A stretch of DNA of 64,000 nucleotides from Thermoplasmata archaeon (GTDB lineage Archaea > Thermoplasmatota > Thermoplasmata > GCA-020350865), in assembly GCA_020348445.1 (NCBI GenBank), contig CP070751.1, positions 4,537,709-4,601,708 of the forward strand, read 5' to 3'. The notes under the pieces were generated by a model that worked only from the letters and a program-made list of their open reading frames with translations, searched no databases and was not told the origin of the DNA. Below are positions 1 to 9,925 of this stretch, one piece after another. How positions within the stretch are numbered: position 1 is the stretch's first letter; each line of letters opens with the position of its first letter. The position numbers and the translations under genes are program-made.

Positions 1-381
1 CGTGATGGCTCCTTTTCCCTTTCCCACCCTCTTCATTTCCTTTATTCCTTTCTTAGGCTCTTGAAAATTATGAACAGCTGTGACACAAATTACAGCATCA
101 AAGGCTGTATCTTTGAAGGGCAGGTATTCTGCCCTGGCCTGAATGTAATCTGTTCTTTCGGTGGCCTTCATCCTTGTCCTTCTCAACATCTCTTTTGCAG
201 GATCGATACCGATAATTCTGCAATTAAAAGGCCCTGAGGATAGTCCAATTCCACATCCCACATCCAATAATGTTTCATTTTCCTCCATATCCAGGTACTC
301 ATTTATAAGATTGTACTTTTTTAATTGCTCCTGGGAATAAAGCTCGTCATAACCTGATGCAATTACATCGTAATATTCCAT
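1..381 (-). CDS. SAM-dependent class I methyltransferase, 3' end cut by window
   Basis: Reading the minus strand from the ATG at 381 gives 127 residues that stay open to base 1, so the C-terminus lies outside the window. The N-terminal part shows the class I methyltransferase signature: motif I DVGCGIG near residue 40, then GIDPAKEML as the acidic post-I loop that binds the ribose of SAM, and the motif IV region DTAFDAVICV near residue 105. This is the UbiE/Coq5-like Methyltransf_11 type; the methyl acceptor cannot be told. An in-frame ATG at 399 would add six residues (MPCPHH). It is transcribed divergently from the large secreted protein to its right. Confidence 0.85.
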   Translation of the reverse strand, partial: MEYYDVIASGYDELYSQEQLKKYNLINEYLDMEENETLLDVGCGIGLSSGPFNCRIIGIDPAKEMLRRTRMKATERTDYIQARAEYLPFKDTAFDAVICVTAVHNFQEPKKGIKEMKRVGKGKGAIT

Positions 382-550
382 ATGATGAGGACAGGGCATA
401 TCGCGTTATTTAAACGTTTTGCGGATTTTAAACGTTATTTCACCCAAAATAAGCGAAATCTGTATAAACCATGAATGCAATATAAATCTCCCGTAAAGCC
501 TGGAGTCATGGGATATATGAAATAAAAAGAGTGGGCTTACAAGCATCATA

Positions 551-3500
551 ATGGTTAGAGGGGGTTATGAAATACCCGCCAAAAGAAATGCATCCATGAA
601 AAGGAAATTATTCTCATTTACTGCCATAGTATGGCTTGTTTTGGGTTCACTAATAATCGTTTTACCTCCACAGGTTCCGAATGCCACTGCAGGCAATGTG
701 ACCCATGATGTAGGAGAGCTTCAGATCAAAATGCTAACTGACTTTGGTAGGATCTGGATGCCATTACAGTGGCCTAAAAATAGTAAGATCCAAACCGTAG
801 GTCACAGTGGTTGGGGGTATATTGGATTGGTGATAGATCAGGCCAATTACGATCATAGCCCTGGATCTGTAGATATAGCAGATTGTTACAAATCCGGCTC
901 CCAAAACTACATGTCCCAAGATGACTTCATCGGGGTCTCTACAATTGACATGATCATCGATGATGGCACAACCCAAAAAAGCATTGCTACATTCATGAAC
1001 AATAGAACAACACAGGATTACAACGACGTATTGATCAATCAAACATGCTGGACTGTAAAGGATAAGGACTGGGCCATTCTTCAATGGGATGTCGTCAATA
1101 TCAAGAGTCCAGCTTCTGATATTACCGATTTCTGTCTTGGCCTGGAGGTTGATATCTCACAAGAGGGAGCAGGATATGGTTTGGGCGGGGACTCAGGAGA
1201 CGACATCGACGGCTTTGACGGAACAAATGACGTCTACTGGGCGCAAGATGATGGAGACACCACCATGGGATTTGGTTCGGTGACCGATTCTAATCCTATA
1301 ACACATTATTTCTCGTACGATTATCACCCAACAGATATGAATGATTACAAAGCCAATTGGGGAAATGAGACATGGCTGTACGAGCGAATTCGGGCACCCA
1401 ATAGTTTAGAGGGGAGCTCACAACCGGGAAACAGGACAGCTACTGTGGGATGGAACGGCGTTACCATACCCATAGGCTCGTCTAAGACCTTCACCTTGGT
1501 GATATCGATAAACGGTACATTCGATGATATGATCACGGCACAAAAAGATGCCCAATATTATTATAGAACCGTGGCAACAGGTTTCCGCATTACAGAATTC
1601 TCTGATGCAGATTCTGTATCGCAACAGATCGAGGTATTCAATTTTGGAAGTAAAGCCACTGATTTGGCAGCTGAAGGTTATTTCCTTTCCCTGGATGGTG
1701 GGACAACACCCCTTACGGGAAATTGGGATAAAAATCCCCTGGGAACCAATGAATATGGAATTTTCACTCTAGGTGCTGGAAGTATCGGACCAGAAGGGGA
1801 CACAATAGGATTATACCAGGATCTTGGGGGAGGTAACACCATCGTGTGGGATGCGGTCTCCTATGGGCAGGAAGGCTGGGCGCCCGATCCTCTCGGTGGT
1901 GAATCCGTTGAAAGACGATACGATGACGCAACACACAGATATACCAGTTTCTGGCTACGCAACGCTTCCTCGGGTCCAACGTGGGGTGGCCAAAACGATG
2001 TGCCTGTCGTGGACCCGTCGCCTGCTATAGTAATAAACGAGGTGATTTTCAACCCAGGGATTCCGGAGCTGGGATTTGTTGAATTGATGTGTACCCGCAT
2101 GGGTAATTACAATATCCAGGGATACAAAATCGTCTGTGATACAGAATACACCATCTCAGCAAGCATCATATTGAACTCCTCTAATCCGTATTTCACTCTC
2201 TTTCAATTTGATGATCCCACATTCTTTTCTCAGATGGACCCATCAGGTGACAATATATATCTTTACGACAACAATGGGCAGCTCTTGGATATGTTCGGAT
2301 GGAGCTCTCCCCACCTCTTGGGAATGAGCGCAAGCAGAATTCCTGATGGTAACGGAACTTACCAAGGTTATAACGATGTGACCTCGGAGGCTGCAAGCTG
2401 GGTTTTCAATTTGCCTTTGGACGTTGTAATGACCGAGATATCTGATTCTGCTTCCGCAGTTGCGCGAATCGAGGTATACAATCCATGGTACCCACAAATC
2501 GACTTCAGGTTGGGCTTCACGATCAATTCGTTTTCATTTGATGGACAGTTATCAGGTACATGGACCACCCCTATTGCAACCAGCGGCGGATATGGTATCT
2601 TTACTGTGTCGACACCAAATGGTCTGAATCGAGAAGGTGACACAATCCAACTGTACCAAAACGATATTCTACTGGAAGAAATTTCATATGGGTATAAGGG
2701 GATGGTTCCCGATCCCTTGCAGGATGAAAGCGCCGAAAGGTACTGGGATGGAACTGGATATTTGGATGTATGGGGAAGGAACTGGACTTCAGGCCCAAAT
2801 TTCGGGGCCCAGAACGATATTCCTTTGGCCAATCTTACATCCTTTGTGGTTCTTAACGAGGTGCTCTTCAATCCAAATGTGGTGGATGATTATTTTGTCG
2901 AGGTCTACAGCCGCTCTAGGTTATCTCAGGATATCTCAGGATTCAAGATAGTCTGCGATACCGAGTACATCGTTCCAAACGGGACAATTCTCAATATTAA
3001 TCAGGAGTTCTTCTATCTGAATTATGTGATGGATCCCGCATTCTTTGATCCTAATATGGATGTTTCAGGGGATAATGTATATCTGTACGATGCCAACGGG
3101 ACTTTGATTGACATGGTTGGCTGGAGCTCACAGCACACAGTTGGTGGATCGGTTTGTAGAATCCCAGATGGAAATGGAACATCTGATGGATATGATGATG
3201 CCTCTTCCATTGCAGCCCTCTGGCAATTCAACTGTGTTCCCACTGTAGAGCTCATAAAAATCGACTTACAAAATCGCGGGAATCCCATAATATACGGGGA
3301 ATTCATGGAGCATGTCGATATCAACTTGACCATAAGAAACCTTCAGCAGGATGATGATCTTATCAGTATCTCCAATTCTTCAGAGGAAGGTTGGACTATA
3401 GAGATATTCGATGGAATTACCTTACTTAAAATTTCAGACATTACGCTTACAGCCGGCAGCCAAGGGAACATTACTGTGAATGTCACACTCCCTGATTCTG

Positions 3501-5785
3501 TCCCCTTTGCTGTAATGGACAACATCACGATTTCCATTAGGTCATCCAACAGTGCGATAATAGGTGACAATATCGTGTTGAACGTCAGATTGTATCCCTT
3601 TATCCAGGCAACAAAAAGCGGAAATCCAGTTCAAATATATGTGAATGGAACCGGACATAGTGAAGAGCTTGAAATCACGCTCACTGCGCAGGGTACAGGA
3701 GCCACCATTGAGGCCATCTTGTCAAATGCCGCAGATATCGTATTCGTGGTTGATGATACAGGCTCCATGGGTTCAGTTATCGATCATATGAAGAGCGTGA
3801 TACTTCAAATCACTGAAATATTTACGCAGGAGATCGTCAGTGTGCGCTTCGGTCTTGTATCTTACAAGGATTGGCCCGAGCGGGATCAAGAACTCACTTT
3901 CAATACAGCGGATTTTATTTTTGCTGTTATGGGGCTATATGCAGACGGTGGTGGCGACTGGCGAGAGGATGTTTACGGAGCATTGGAAATGGCAATCGAT
4001 TCCAATTGGCGATCTGGTAATGTCACAAAAGTGATCATTTTAATAGGGGATGCAGAGGATCATGATCCATATTCACCATGCCCCCTTGTTGCGGCAGCCT
4101 ATAATGGCACCTGGGGTATTTTCACAAATACGATCGCGTCCAGCGATAATCAACTCACCCTTGATACTTTCAAGGCCATTGCAGAGAACGGAAGTGGAAT
4201 CTATAATCATTACCTTGGATTAAGTTCAGAAGATCTGGCAGATGCCATCATCGATGCAGTGCTCACTGTGGTCCCGAGGCTGGATGTGGCTGCAAAGGAC
4301 TTGGACATCTTCGACGACAATCCCATGATAAGGGATGTGCTTCCAGATTACATAGATTATGTTGACGGTTCGGCAACCATAGTTCCGGATGCGAAATATC
4401 AGGATGGAAATGGAAACACGGTCTTGGAATGGAACATAAGAGAGATCATCGTTGGCGATGTATGGGAAGTCAAGTTCAGGGTGAAATCCCATAGACTGGG
4501 TTCTCAACTTACAAACGTGATATCAGATTCTAGGATAAATTACACAGCATGGGACGGCGACAACATGACATTATTATTCCCTGAGGTCTGGGTATACGTT
4601 TTGGGTGTGCCGGACCCTCCAGATCCCAGAGTTAGCCTTGTTCCTGGAACAGATCATATAAGGTTGGAATGGACACCACCTTCCTCAGTCAATATAAGTC
4701 ATTATTTGATTTTCAGGGCAGAAGACGATCCAACTGCGTTCGATTTTTCCAATCCCTGGGCAAACACTCTTTTGGACTTTGATCCCGTGGGTCTTGATTA
4801 CGTCGATTCAAGGACCAGCTGGAATTTCACAGATGATGTTACAAATGCAAAGGAGATCTATTACTGTGTAAAGACCGTAAACGACATAGGTTGGATCAGC
4901 ACCTCAAGCTACACCATGGGAAAATGGACAAGGACATTCCCACAAGGTGTATCTACCTTCTCCTTACCTCTGGCGCCCCTTGGAACCGTACCACCCACTG
5001 CTGACTTTTATCTAAACGATATGAACGCAAGTTACATAAAATGGATGAACACCACAACTCGCACTTGGATGAAGCATGGGGAGGGTGATTTCAATGATGC
5101 CCTGCTTTTAATGGGTGAAGGCTACGAGGTAAAGTTCGATGCTCAGACTGTGTACACCTTCTTAGGAATGCCCGGTGCCATGATTATGCACAATGAGGAT
5201 GCAGGATTTCCCGGATTCAATCCAGATACCAATGCAAAGAGCATAACTGTGACCATCGAAGCCAATGGAGATGTCAACATCACTTGGCAGGAGCCTGGGG
5301 GCATGGGCCTGGGTGATGCGTACGAATTATATTGCTCTAATACAAGAAACGGCTTCTTTGGAGAACAGGGTTCCGATTATACACGTGTGGGCATTCCAGT
5401 TATCTTCGGAACAAATTACGCAGTCCATTTCGGTGCTGGAGCAGATGCTCCCGGAACCCAGTTGTATTACATAGTTGTTCCGATCAATGCAACCGGCTTT
5501 AAGGGAACGAGCACATATAGTATCGGAATCTGGTCAGAGGAAATCCTTTCAGAATATGACACTTTTGGAATACCTTTGAAAACCGGTATTGTGGAGACTG
5601 TGGATTGGTGGTGCGAGAATATTCCCGACACTGTTGGAATCAACTATTTTGATGAGCAAAACCAGTTATGGAGCTGGCATTCCACAAGGATGCCAAAAGG
5701 CGTATATGATCCTGAGTTGGAGATCGGGAAGGGGTATCAGGTATCCACCGCAAATGCTACCAAGTTTATTTTTGTTGGGGTTTAG
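551..5785 (+). CDS. giant secreted protein with duplicated lamin-tail-like modules, vWA and FnIII-like domains
   Basis: This 1744-residue protein starts with a signal peptide (MKRKLFSFTAIVWLVLG core), so it should be exported. The ATG at 596, residue 16, would give a more usual short n-region; neither start has a clear ribosome site. Residues about 345-620 and 625-895 are two copies of one long unit; each ends in a lamin-tail-like part (INEVIFNP / LNEVLFNP, then GYKIVCDTEYTI / GFKIVCDTEYIV and DNIYLYD / DNVYLYD). Residues about 1061-1236 form a von Willebrand A domain with the metal-site motif DDTGSMGS, and about 1355-1460 look like a fibronectin III domain. There is no C-terminal membrane anchor. 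A role in surface adhesion or matrix is inferred from the domains. Confidence 0.85.
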   Translation: MVRGGYEIPAKRNASMKRKLFSFTAIVWLVLGSLIIVLPPQVPNATAGNVTHDVGELQIKMLTDFGRIWMPLQWPKNSKIQTVGHSGWGYIGLVIDQANYDHSPGSVDIADCYKSGSQNYMSQDDFIGVSTIDMIIDDGTTQKSIATFMNNRTTQDYNDVLINQTCWTVKDKDWAILQWDVVNIKSPASDITDFCLGLEVDISQEGAGYGLGGDSGDDIDGFDGTNDVYWAQDDGDTTMGFGSVTDSNPITHYFSYDYHPTDMNDYKANWGNETWLYERIRAPNSLEGSSQPGNRTATVGWNGVTIPIGSSKTFTLVISINGTFDDMITAQKDAQYYYRTVATGFRITEFSDADSVSQQIEVFNFGSKATDLAAEGYFLSLDGGTTPLTGNWDKNPLGTNEYGIFTLGAGSIGPEGDTIGLYQDLGGGNTIVWDAVSYGQEGWAPDPLGGESVERRYDDATHRYTSFWLRNASSGPTWGGQNDVPVVDPSPAIVINEVIFNPGIPELGFVELMCTRMGNYNIQGYKIVCDTEYTISASIILNSSNPYFTLFQFDDPTFFSQMDPSGDNIYLYDNNGQLLDMFGWSSPHLLGMSASRIPDGNGTYQGYNDVTSEAASWVFNLPLDVVMTEISDSASAVARIEVYNPWYPQIDFRLGFTINSFSFDGQLSGTWTTPIATSGGYGIFTVSTPNGLNREGDTIQLYQNDILLEEISYGYKGMVPDPLQDESAERYWDGTGYLDVWGRNWTSGPNFGAQNDIPLANLTSFVVLNEVLFNPNVVDDYFVEVYSRSRLSQDISGFKIVCDTEYIVPNGTILNINQEFFYLNYVMDPAFFDPNMDVSGDNVYLYDANGTLIDMVGWSSQHTVGGSVCRIPDGNGTSDGYDDASSIAALWQFNCVPTVELIKIDLQNRGNPIIYGEFMEHVDINLTIRNLQQDDDLISISNSSEEGWTIEIFDGITLLKISDITLTAGSQGNITVNVTLPDSVPFAVMDNITISIRSSNSAIIGDNIVLNVRLYPFIQATKSGNPVQIYVNGTGHSEELEITLTAQGTGATIEAILSNAADIVFVVDDTGSMGSVIDHMKSVILQITEIFTQEIVSVRFGLVSYKDWPERDQELTFNTADFIFAVMGLYADGGGDWREDVYGALEMAIDSNWRSGNVTKVIILIGDAEDHDPYSPCPLVAAAYNGTWGIFTNTIASSDNQLTLDTFKAIAENGSGIYNHYLGLSSEDLADAIIDAVLTVVPRLDVAAKDLDIFDDNPMIRDVLPDYIDYVDGSATIVPDAKYQDGNGNTVLEWNIREIIVGDVWEVKFRVKSHRLGSQLTNVISDSRINYTAWDGDNMTLLFPEVWVYVLGVPDPPDPRVSLVPGTDHIRLEWTPPSSVNISHYLIFRAEDDPTAFDFSNPWANTLLDFDPVGLDYVDSRTSWNFTDDVTNAKEIYYCVKTVNDIGWISTSSYTMGKWTRTFPQGVSTFSLPLAPLGTVPPTADFYLNDMNASYIKWMNTTTRTWMKHGEGDFNDALLLMGEGYEVKFDAQTVYTFLGMPGAMIMHNEDAGFPGFNPDTNAKSITVTIEANGDVNITWQEPGGMGLGDAYELYCSNTRNGFFGEQGSDYTRVGIPVIFGTNYAVHFGAGADAPGTQLYYIVVPINATGFKGTSTYSIGIWSEEILSEYDTFGIPLKTGIVETVDWWCENIPDTVGINYFDEQNQLWSWHSTRMPKGVYDPELEIGKGYQVSTANATKFIFVGV

Positions 5786-5849
5786 ATCTACCTTCCTCCA
5801 ATATCATTTCCAAGTATTCTTATTTAGGCTTCATTTAAACTTTTAATAT

Positions 5850-5884
5850 GGTTATCTAATCAAAGGTGATTAGATTATATAACC
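5850..5884 (+). promoter_or_regulatory. palindromic operator overlapping the promoter of the AbiE-type pair
   Basis: A perfect inverted repeat CTAATCA-AAGG-TGATTAG (5856-5873) is flanked by GGTTAT (5850-5855) and ATAACC (5879-5884), extending the symmetry. The right side runs into an A/T box (ATTATATAA, 5874-5882) about 40 bp before the likely ATG at 5921, where an archaeal TATA box would lie. Occupancy would block transcription factor binding, as expected for autoregulation by the antitoxin, a known behaviour of AbiEi proteins. Confidence 0.6.
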
Positions 5885-5920
5885 AAAAGTTTAAGTATGT
5901 GTGTTTATATAGGAAATATT

Positions 5921-6640
5921 ATGAGAGATATTGAGTTCTTAGAGCTGGTAAGGGACAGTAAGCTGCCAGTTTTCACTCCCTTGGATATCTCCAGGTTGAT
6001 TAAAAAGTCCTCAGGTTATGTTTATACCTACCTGAATAGATTGACTAAAAGGAAGTTGATTGCGAGAATCGAGCACGGTAAATACTCCCTCCCAGATACT
6101 CCCATCGAGTCTGTGGCTACCAATCTGATATACCCTTCCTATATTTCCTTTTTGACTGCCTTTTATTATCACAAAAAGACCACACAGATACCCAGGGAGA
6201 TCTCGGTTGTTACTGTTCGTTCGAAAAAGGCGATAGAATACCGCGACTATAAGATAAAATTCGTAAAGTTCAAACCCGAGAACGTCATGGGTTACGAAAA
6301 AATGAAAAACGGGTATACATGGTATCTTGGAACTTTGGAGAAGAGCATTATTGATTCCCTTTACTTACCTGCAAACTGTAGCGTTGCAGACTCGATGATC
6401 GCTATTGGAGATGGAGTAAATACAGATAAGATGATCAATTACTGCATTTCAATGAGCTCTAAAGTCACAATGAAGCGGGTCGGATTCCTTTTGGAATTAT
6501 ATGGTATTGATGTATCTGATTCATTGGTAAGACATTTAAACAACAAATATGACCCACTGGATCCGCTACTACCCGTTAAAGGGGAAAAGAATAGAAAATG
6601 GCACCTTATCGTAAACATGGAGGTGAATTATGCTCTCTAG
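5921..6640 (+). CDS. abiEi: AbiEi-like antitoxin / transcriptional repressor of a type IV toxin-antitoxin pair
   Basis: The 239-residue protein begins with a winged-helix region (FTPLDISRLIKKSSGYVYTY, then a basic wing ending RIEHGKYSLP), followed by the C-terminal part typical of AbiEi-like proteins (SIIDSLYLPAN near residue 140). AbiEi proteins bind their own promoter and counter the AbiEii nucleotidyltransferase. The start at 5921 is preferred over the upstream ATG at 5897 because the family begins close to the helix-turn-helix. The gene overlaps the next by 11 nt, the usual antitoxin-first order, and follows a palindromic operator. Assignment rests on architecture and on the strongly recognisable partner. 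Confidence 0.8.
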   Translation: MRDIEFLELVRDSKLPVFTPLDISRLIKKSSGYVYTYLNRLTKRKLIARIEHGKYSLPDTPIESVATNLIYPSYISFLTAFYYHKKTTQIPREISVVTVRSKKAIEYRDYKIKFVKFKPENVMGYEKMKNGYTWYLGTLEKSIIDSLYLPANCSVADSMIAIGDGVNTDKMINYCISMSSKVTMKRVGFLLELYGIDVSDSLVRHLNNKYDPLDPLLPVKGEKNRKWHLIVNMEVNYAL

Positions 6641-7400
6641 GAAAGAATTGGATGGTTATCGCAAGATTACAGGATTTAATCTTGGCCAGGTAGAAAAAGA
6701 TTACCTTCAGCATATTGTCCTTCTGCTTCTTTCCCGCAGTGTCGGGGATGAACTGGTCTTTAAAGGTGGAACCTGCCTTCAAAAGGTTTTTGGGTTGAAC
6801 AGGTTCAGCGAGGATCTGGACTTCACGCAATGCGGTTCAGTGAATTTTGAGGACCTTTCTTCTTCAATTGCTAGAGGACTTCGTGGATTCGGATATTCCT
6901 CATCATTAAAAATCAAGAAAAAAAAGATTGCCATTGGTTTTAATATCAAGGTCCAAGGGCCTCTTTATCAGGGCACCGAAAGAAGTGTTTGCTCCCTTCA
7001 CATGGAATTCAGTTTAAGGGAGGATGTTCTCTTTGAACCCGAATTCAAGACACTCCATCCAATTTATGAGGATTTACCGGCATATTCAACACTGGTCATG
7101 AATCCAAAGGAGCTGCTCGCGGAAAAGGTGAGGGCGCTCCTCACCAGAAACAGGGCAAGGGATTTGTATGACATCTACTTTCTTTTAAAGAAGAACACAG
7201 CCTTGGAGAAGGATGTTATGGACAAGAAGATGCAATACTATAAAAGGACTACGGACCTCAATAAGATATCAGAGGCAATCCAGGCTAGAGAGGCCACATG
7301 GGAAAGAGAAATCCCACAACTCACTCCATTGATTTATGATTTTAGAGATGTAAAGAAATTCATTTTAGATGAGGTTAAGCGATCTTACGAATCGGGATAA
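6630..7400 (+). CDS. abiEii: AbiEii/AbiGii-type nucleotidyltransferase toxin
   Basis: The 256-residue protein has the AbiEii nucleotidyltransferase signature: FKGGTCLQKVFGLNRFSEDLDF at about residues 44-66, carrying the GG-T-x-K glycine motif and the S-E-D-x-D metal-binding acids, then EKVRALLTRNRARDLYD near residues 165-182, a helical motif conserved in the family. Members transfer nucleotides to RNA and arrest growth, giving abortive phage defence in characterised cases. All catalytic positions look intact. It overlaps the antitoxin gene by 11 nt, so the two are co-translated. Length is near the usual 250-300 residues. Confidence 0.87.
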   Translation: MLSRKELDGYRKITGFNLGQVEKDYLQHIVLLLLSRSVGDELVFKGGTCLQKVFGLNRFSEDLDFTQCGSVNFEDLSSSIARGLRGFGYSSSLKIKKKKIAIGFNIKVQGPLYQGTERSVCSLHMEFSLREDVLFEPEFKTLHPIYEDLPAYSTLVMNPKELLAEKVRALLTRNRARDLYDIYFLLKKNTALEKDVMDKKMQYYKRTTDLNKISEAIQAREATWEREIPQLTPLIYDFRDVKKFILDEVKRSYESG

Positions 7401-7535
7401 CTGCTGAGCAATTTAATTTTGTTGTGGTTTAAACTCAACCTGGGATAGATCCTTTTTCATATTCTGTAGAAAGAAGAGGCTTATTACGATCCAAGTGGGG
7501 AAAAAAATGATTGCCAAATTCCACATCTTATTTAT

Positions 7536-7904
7536 TTATCTAATTATCCTCAATATAATTGGACATATCCCAAACAAGATAAGTATAAAACCGATTACAA
7601 ATCCCCATAAGCTTGCAATGGCCTTGCTTCCTGCCTCAGAGGATTTTGAGATGGCTGCTTGATAATTTTCCTTTCCCTCTTCATTCTCATCAAGTTCACT
7701 TCTATGATCGATCCAATAATCATGCCAGTAATCTGCTTCGTTATCCCAGTATTGTTCTCGATCCTTCCAGTGATTGTAAACAGATCCTGCATATATTATA
7801 ACAATTAAACCTATTAATATGAGAATTATTCCTACTGCCAATGATAACCTGGATTTTCGAGTGTAAGGTATATCTGGGTCATAATCTAGATTCTGGATCT
7901 TCAT
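7536..7904 (-). CDS. small two-helix membrane protein of unknown function
   Basis: This 122-residue protein has a basic N-terminus, a membrane helix at about residues 21-42 (LAVGIILILIGLIVIIYAGS), a 50-residue polar loop rich in Trp, Asp and Tyr (HWKDREQYWDNEADYW), and a second helix at about 97-120. The loop is unusual: aromatic and acidic residues alternate and should lie in one amphipathic stretch outside the membrane. I do not recognise a family. It stands alone between the toxin gene and DUF2070. Confidence 0.6.
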   Translation of the reverse strand: MKIQNLDYDPDIPYTRKSRLSLAVGIILILIGLIVIIYAGSVYNHWKDREQYWDNEADYWHDYWIDHRSELDENEEGKENYQAAISKSSEAGSKAIASLWGFVIGFILILFGICPIILRIIR

Positions 7905-8099
7905 TTGTCCTTCCTCTTATTGGTTTATAATACAGTGATTTTATATGTATTTTTATGTTAATATATTTATCGAATTTTGGGTCCTTTAGCAGGTGTTACT
8001 CATATCACTAATGGTTCTCTCCGAAATACCCCAAGAAAAATCTATTTATACACCCACCTCTTAACACGAAAAAAACCCGTGGTTTAAGAGGACAGCCCT

Positions 8100-9920
8100 A
8101 TGGCCAAAAAAAAGGAAAAAACTATTTATGATGCCCAAAAGAGGGTAGAGCAGACAGCTAGTGTGATGGAGCATTTGTTTCGGGCCCCAAAACCTGTTCT
8201 CCTTGTAATCCCGATTTTAATAGCATCTCTTATCTTTGGATTGCTCATCAGTTTCGACCTAAATGACCCCTACAATACCTTCTTCGTAAACGGCATCATG
8301 ATACTTGCACTGCCTACCTTTCTCTCGGGTATAACCTCTGTTTCACTGGCTGAGTCCCTTGGCGGAAAATTCTATCCCCGAAGATCAATGTTGCTTTCCT
8401 TTCTCTGTCTTTTAATCTTGGGGGGCATACTTGCGTTTTTTGCACTTTTAAGACTGTTTTTTGATACAGGAATCGAAATCCAGGCTGTCGTCATATTCGG
8501 TTTTTCAGCAATTATCTGGCTTAGACATCTTACTTTGGTTACCACCTCGAACAGCAGCCATCTTCACTCTCTACCTGCCGCACTTACCCAGCCGATTTTG
8601 GGTTTTTTATTCCTCGCCATCTTCCTTCCTCCATTCGGAACAAAAGAGATAATACTGGCTGTGATTTTTTTGATGATATTCCTTATAGCAGTTATCCTTC
8701 TTACACAAATGGTCACATCCCCAATGAGAAAAGCCTTTGGCGTTAACGGATTGTCTATGGTAAGGTACTCCCTGGATCATATTACAGAGGGCGGATCTGA
8801 AGGAGCGAAGGAGGTTGAGGACTTCTTTGAAAGCTTTGCCCAGAATATGGATGTACATGTTGGTCTTGTGGCCTTCAAAAAAGGAGATAAAATCAAGGCT
8901 GTTATGATAGTACCCTCAGTACATCCAGGTCCCTTTGGCCTTCTGGGGGGCAGCAACCTTCCCTTGAACCTATCCGAGAGTCTAAAAAATAAAAGTAAAA
9001 ACGTACTTGTTCCCCACGGCTCGGCAACCCATGATCTAAACCTCTCGTCATCCAAAGAGAAAAAGAAGGTTGCGAAGGTTGTATTGGAACTCCTGGATAA
9101 GGTAGAATACTCAAAATCTGCAAGTAAATTCATCAGAATCAAAGATTCAATGGATGTTTGCGCCCAGGCATTTGGCAACGGAATCCTGCTTGTTCATACC
9201 TCCTCGCCCAATCCAACTGATGATGTGGAACACCGCGCAGGAAACGCGATCCGGGATAAGGTAAGCCATAGTTTGGAAAAAGAAACGCTTTTTATCGATG
9301 CACACAACTGCGCTAAAAGAGGCTCGGGTTGCATCTATTTCGGATCCAAGGAGTCCCAACAGCTAATTGATTTGGCAGAATCTGCATCCAGGAAGGCCAA
9401 TACATCTTTAACACAGGGTATCAAAGTTGGTTATTCGCAGAAGACTGGCTATGTGACTGAAAAGGGTATCGGAAAAAGTGGAATACAGGTTCTTGTCACA
9501 GAAACGAACAATCAAAAAGCTGCATATATTCTATTTGATGGCAACAACATGATATCAGGCCTTCGTGACAGCATAATCGTGGCCATCAAAGACCTAGTTG
9601 ATGATGCCGAAGTGCTAACAACAGACAACCATGCCGTGAACGCCACAATAGGAGGTTACAATCCAGTGGGTCTGAGGATGGAAAAGGAGAATCTAGTCTC
9701 GGATGCAAAAGCCCTTGTAAAATCTGCCCTGAAAGACCTGGAGGAAGTTGAAGTGGGAATGGCCACAGGTTGTGTGAAAAATGTTAACGTCTTTGGCCAT
9801 GAAAACGTCACCCGCTTAAGTTCTGTTGTTAATTCCACTGTAGCGGCACTGAAAATTAAAACTTTCATGTCCCTGCTTTTGGCTGTTGTTGCCTCAGCGT
9901 TGGTATTTTTGTTTGTGTAG
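8100..9920 (+). CDS. DUF2070 family archaeal multi-pass membrane protein
   Basis: The 606-residue product has about six to seven hydrophobic segments in residues 35-210, then a long soluble domain (about 220-585) and a last membrane helix at the very C-terminus (LLLAVVASALVFLFV). The soluble part has conserved-looking histidine and glycine motifs: MIVPSVHPGPFG near 270, HGSATHDLN near 305 and FIDAHNCAKRGSG near 400. This is the layout of DUF2070, a family found essentially in archaea and without a settled function; the clustered His and Asp suggest a metal site, which is inference. An A/T box (TCTATTTATA, 8041-8050) lies about 50 bp upstream and GAGGA just before the start. Confidence 0.85.
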   Translation: MAKKKEKTIYDAQKRVEQTASVMEHLFRAPKPVLLVIPILIASLIFGLLISFDLNDPYNTFFVNGIMILALPTFLSGITSVSLAESLGGKFYPRRSMLLSFLCLLILGGILAFFALLRLFFDTGIEIQAVVIFGFSAIIWLRHLTLVTTSNSSHLHSLPAALTQPILGFLFLAIFLPPFGTKEIILAVIFLMIFLIAVILLTQMVTSPMRKAFGVNGLSMVRYSLDHITEGGSEGAKEVEDFFESFAQNMDVHVGLVAFKKGDKIKAVMIVPSVHPGPFGLLGGSNLPLNLSESLKNKSKNVLVPHGSATHDLNLSSSKEKKKVAKVVLELLDKVEYSKSASKFIRIKDSMDVCAQAFGNGILLVHTSSPNPTDDVEHRAGNAIRDKVSHSLEKETLFIDAHNCAKRGSGCIYFGSKESQQLIDLAESASRKANTSLTQGIKVGYSQKTGYVTEKGIGKSGIQVLVTETNNQKAAYILFDGNNMISGLRDSIIVAIKDLVDDAEVLTTDNHAVNATIGGYNPVGLRMEKENLVSDAKALVKSALKDLEEVEVGMATGCVKNVNVFGHENVTRLSSVVNSTVAALKIKTFMSLLLAVVASALVFLFV

Positions 9921-9925
9921 ATTGA

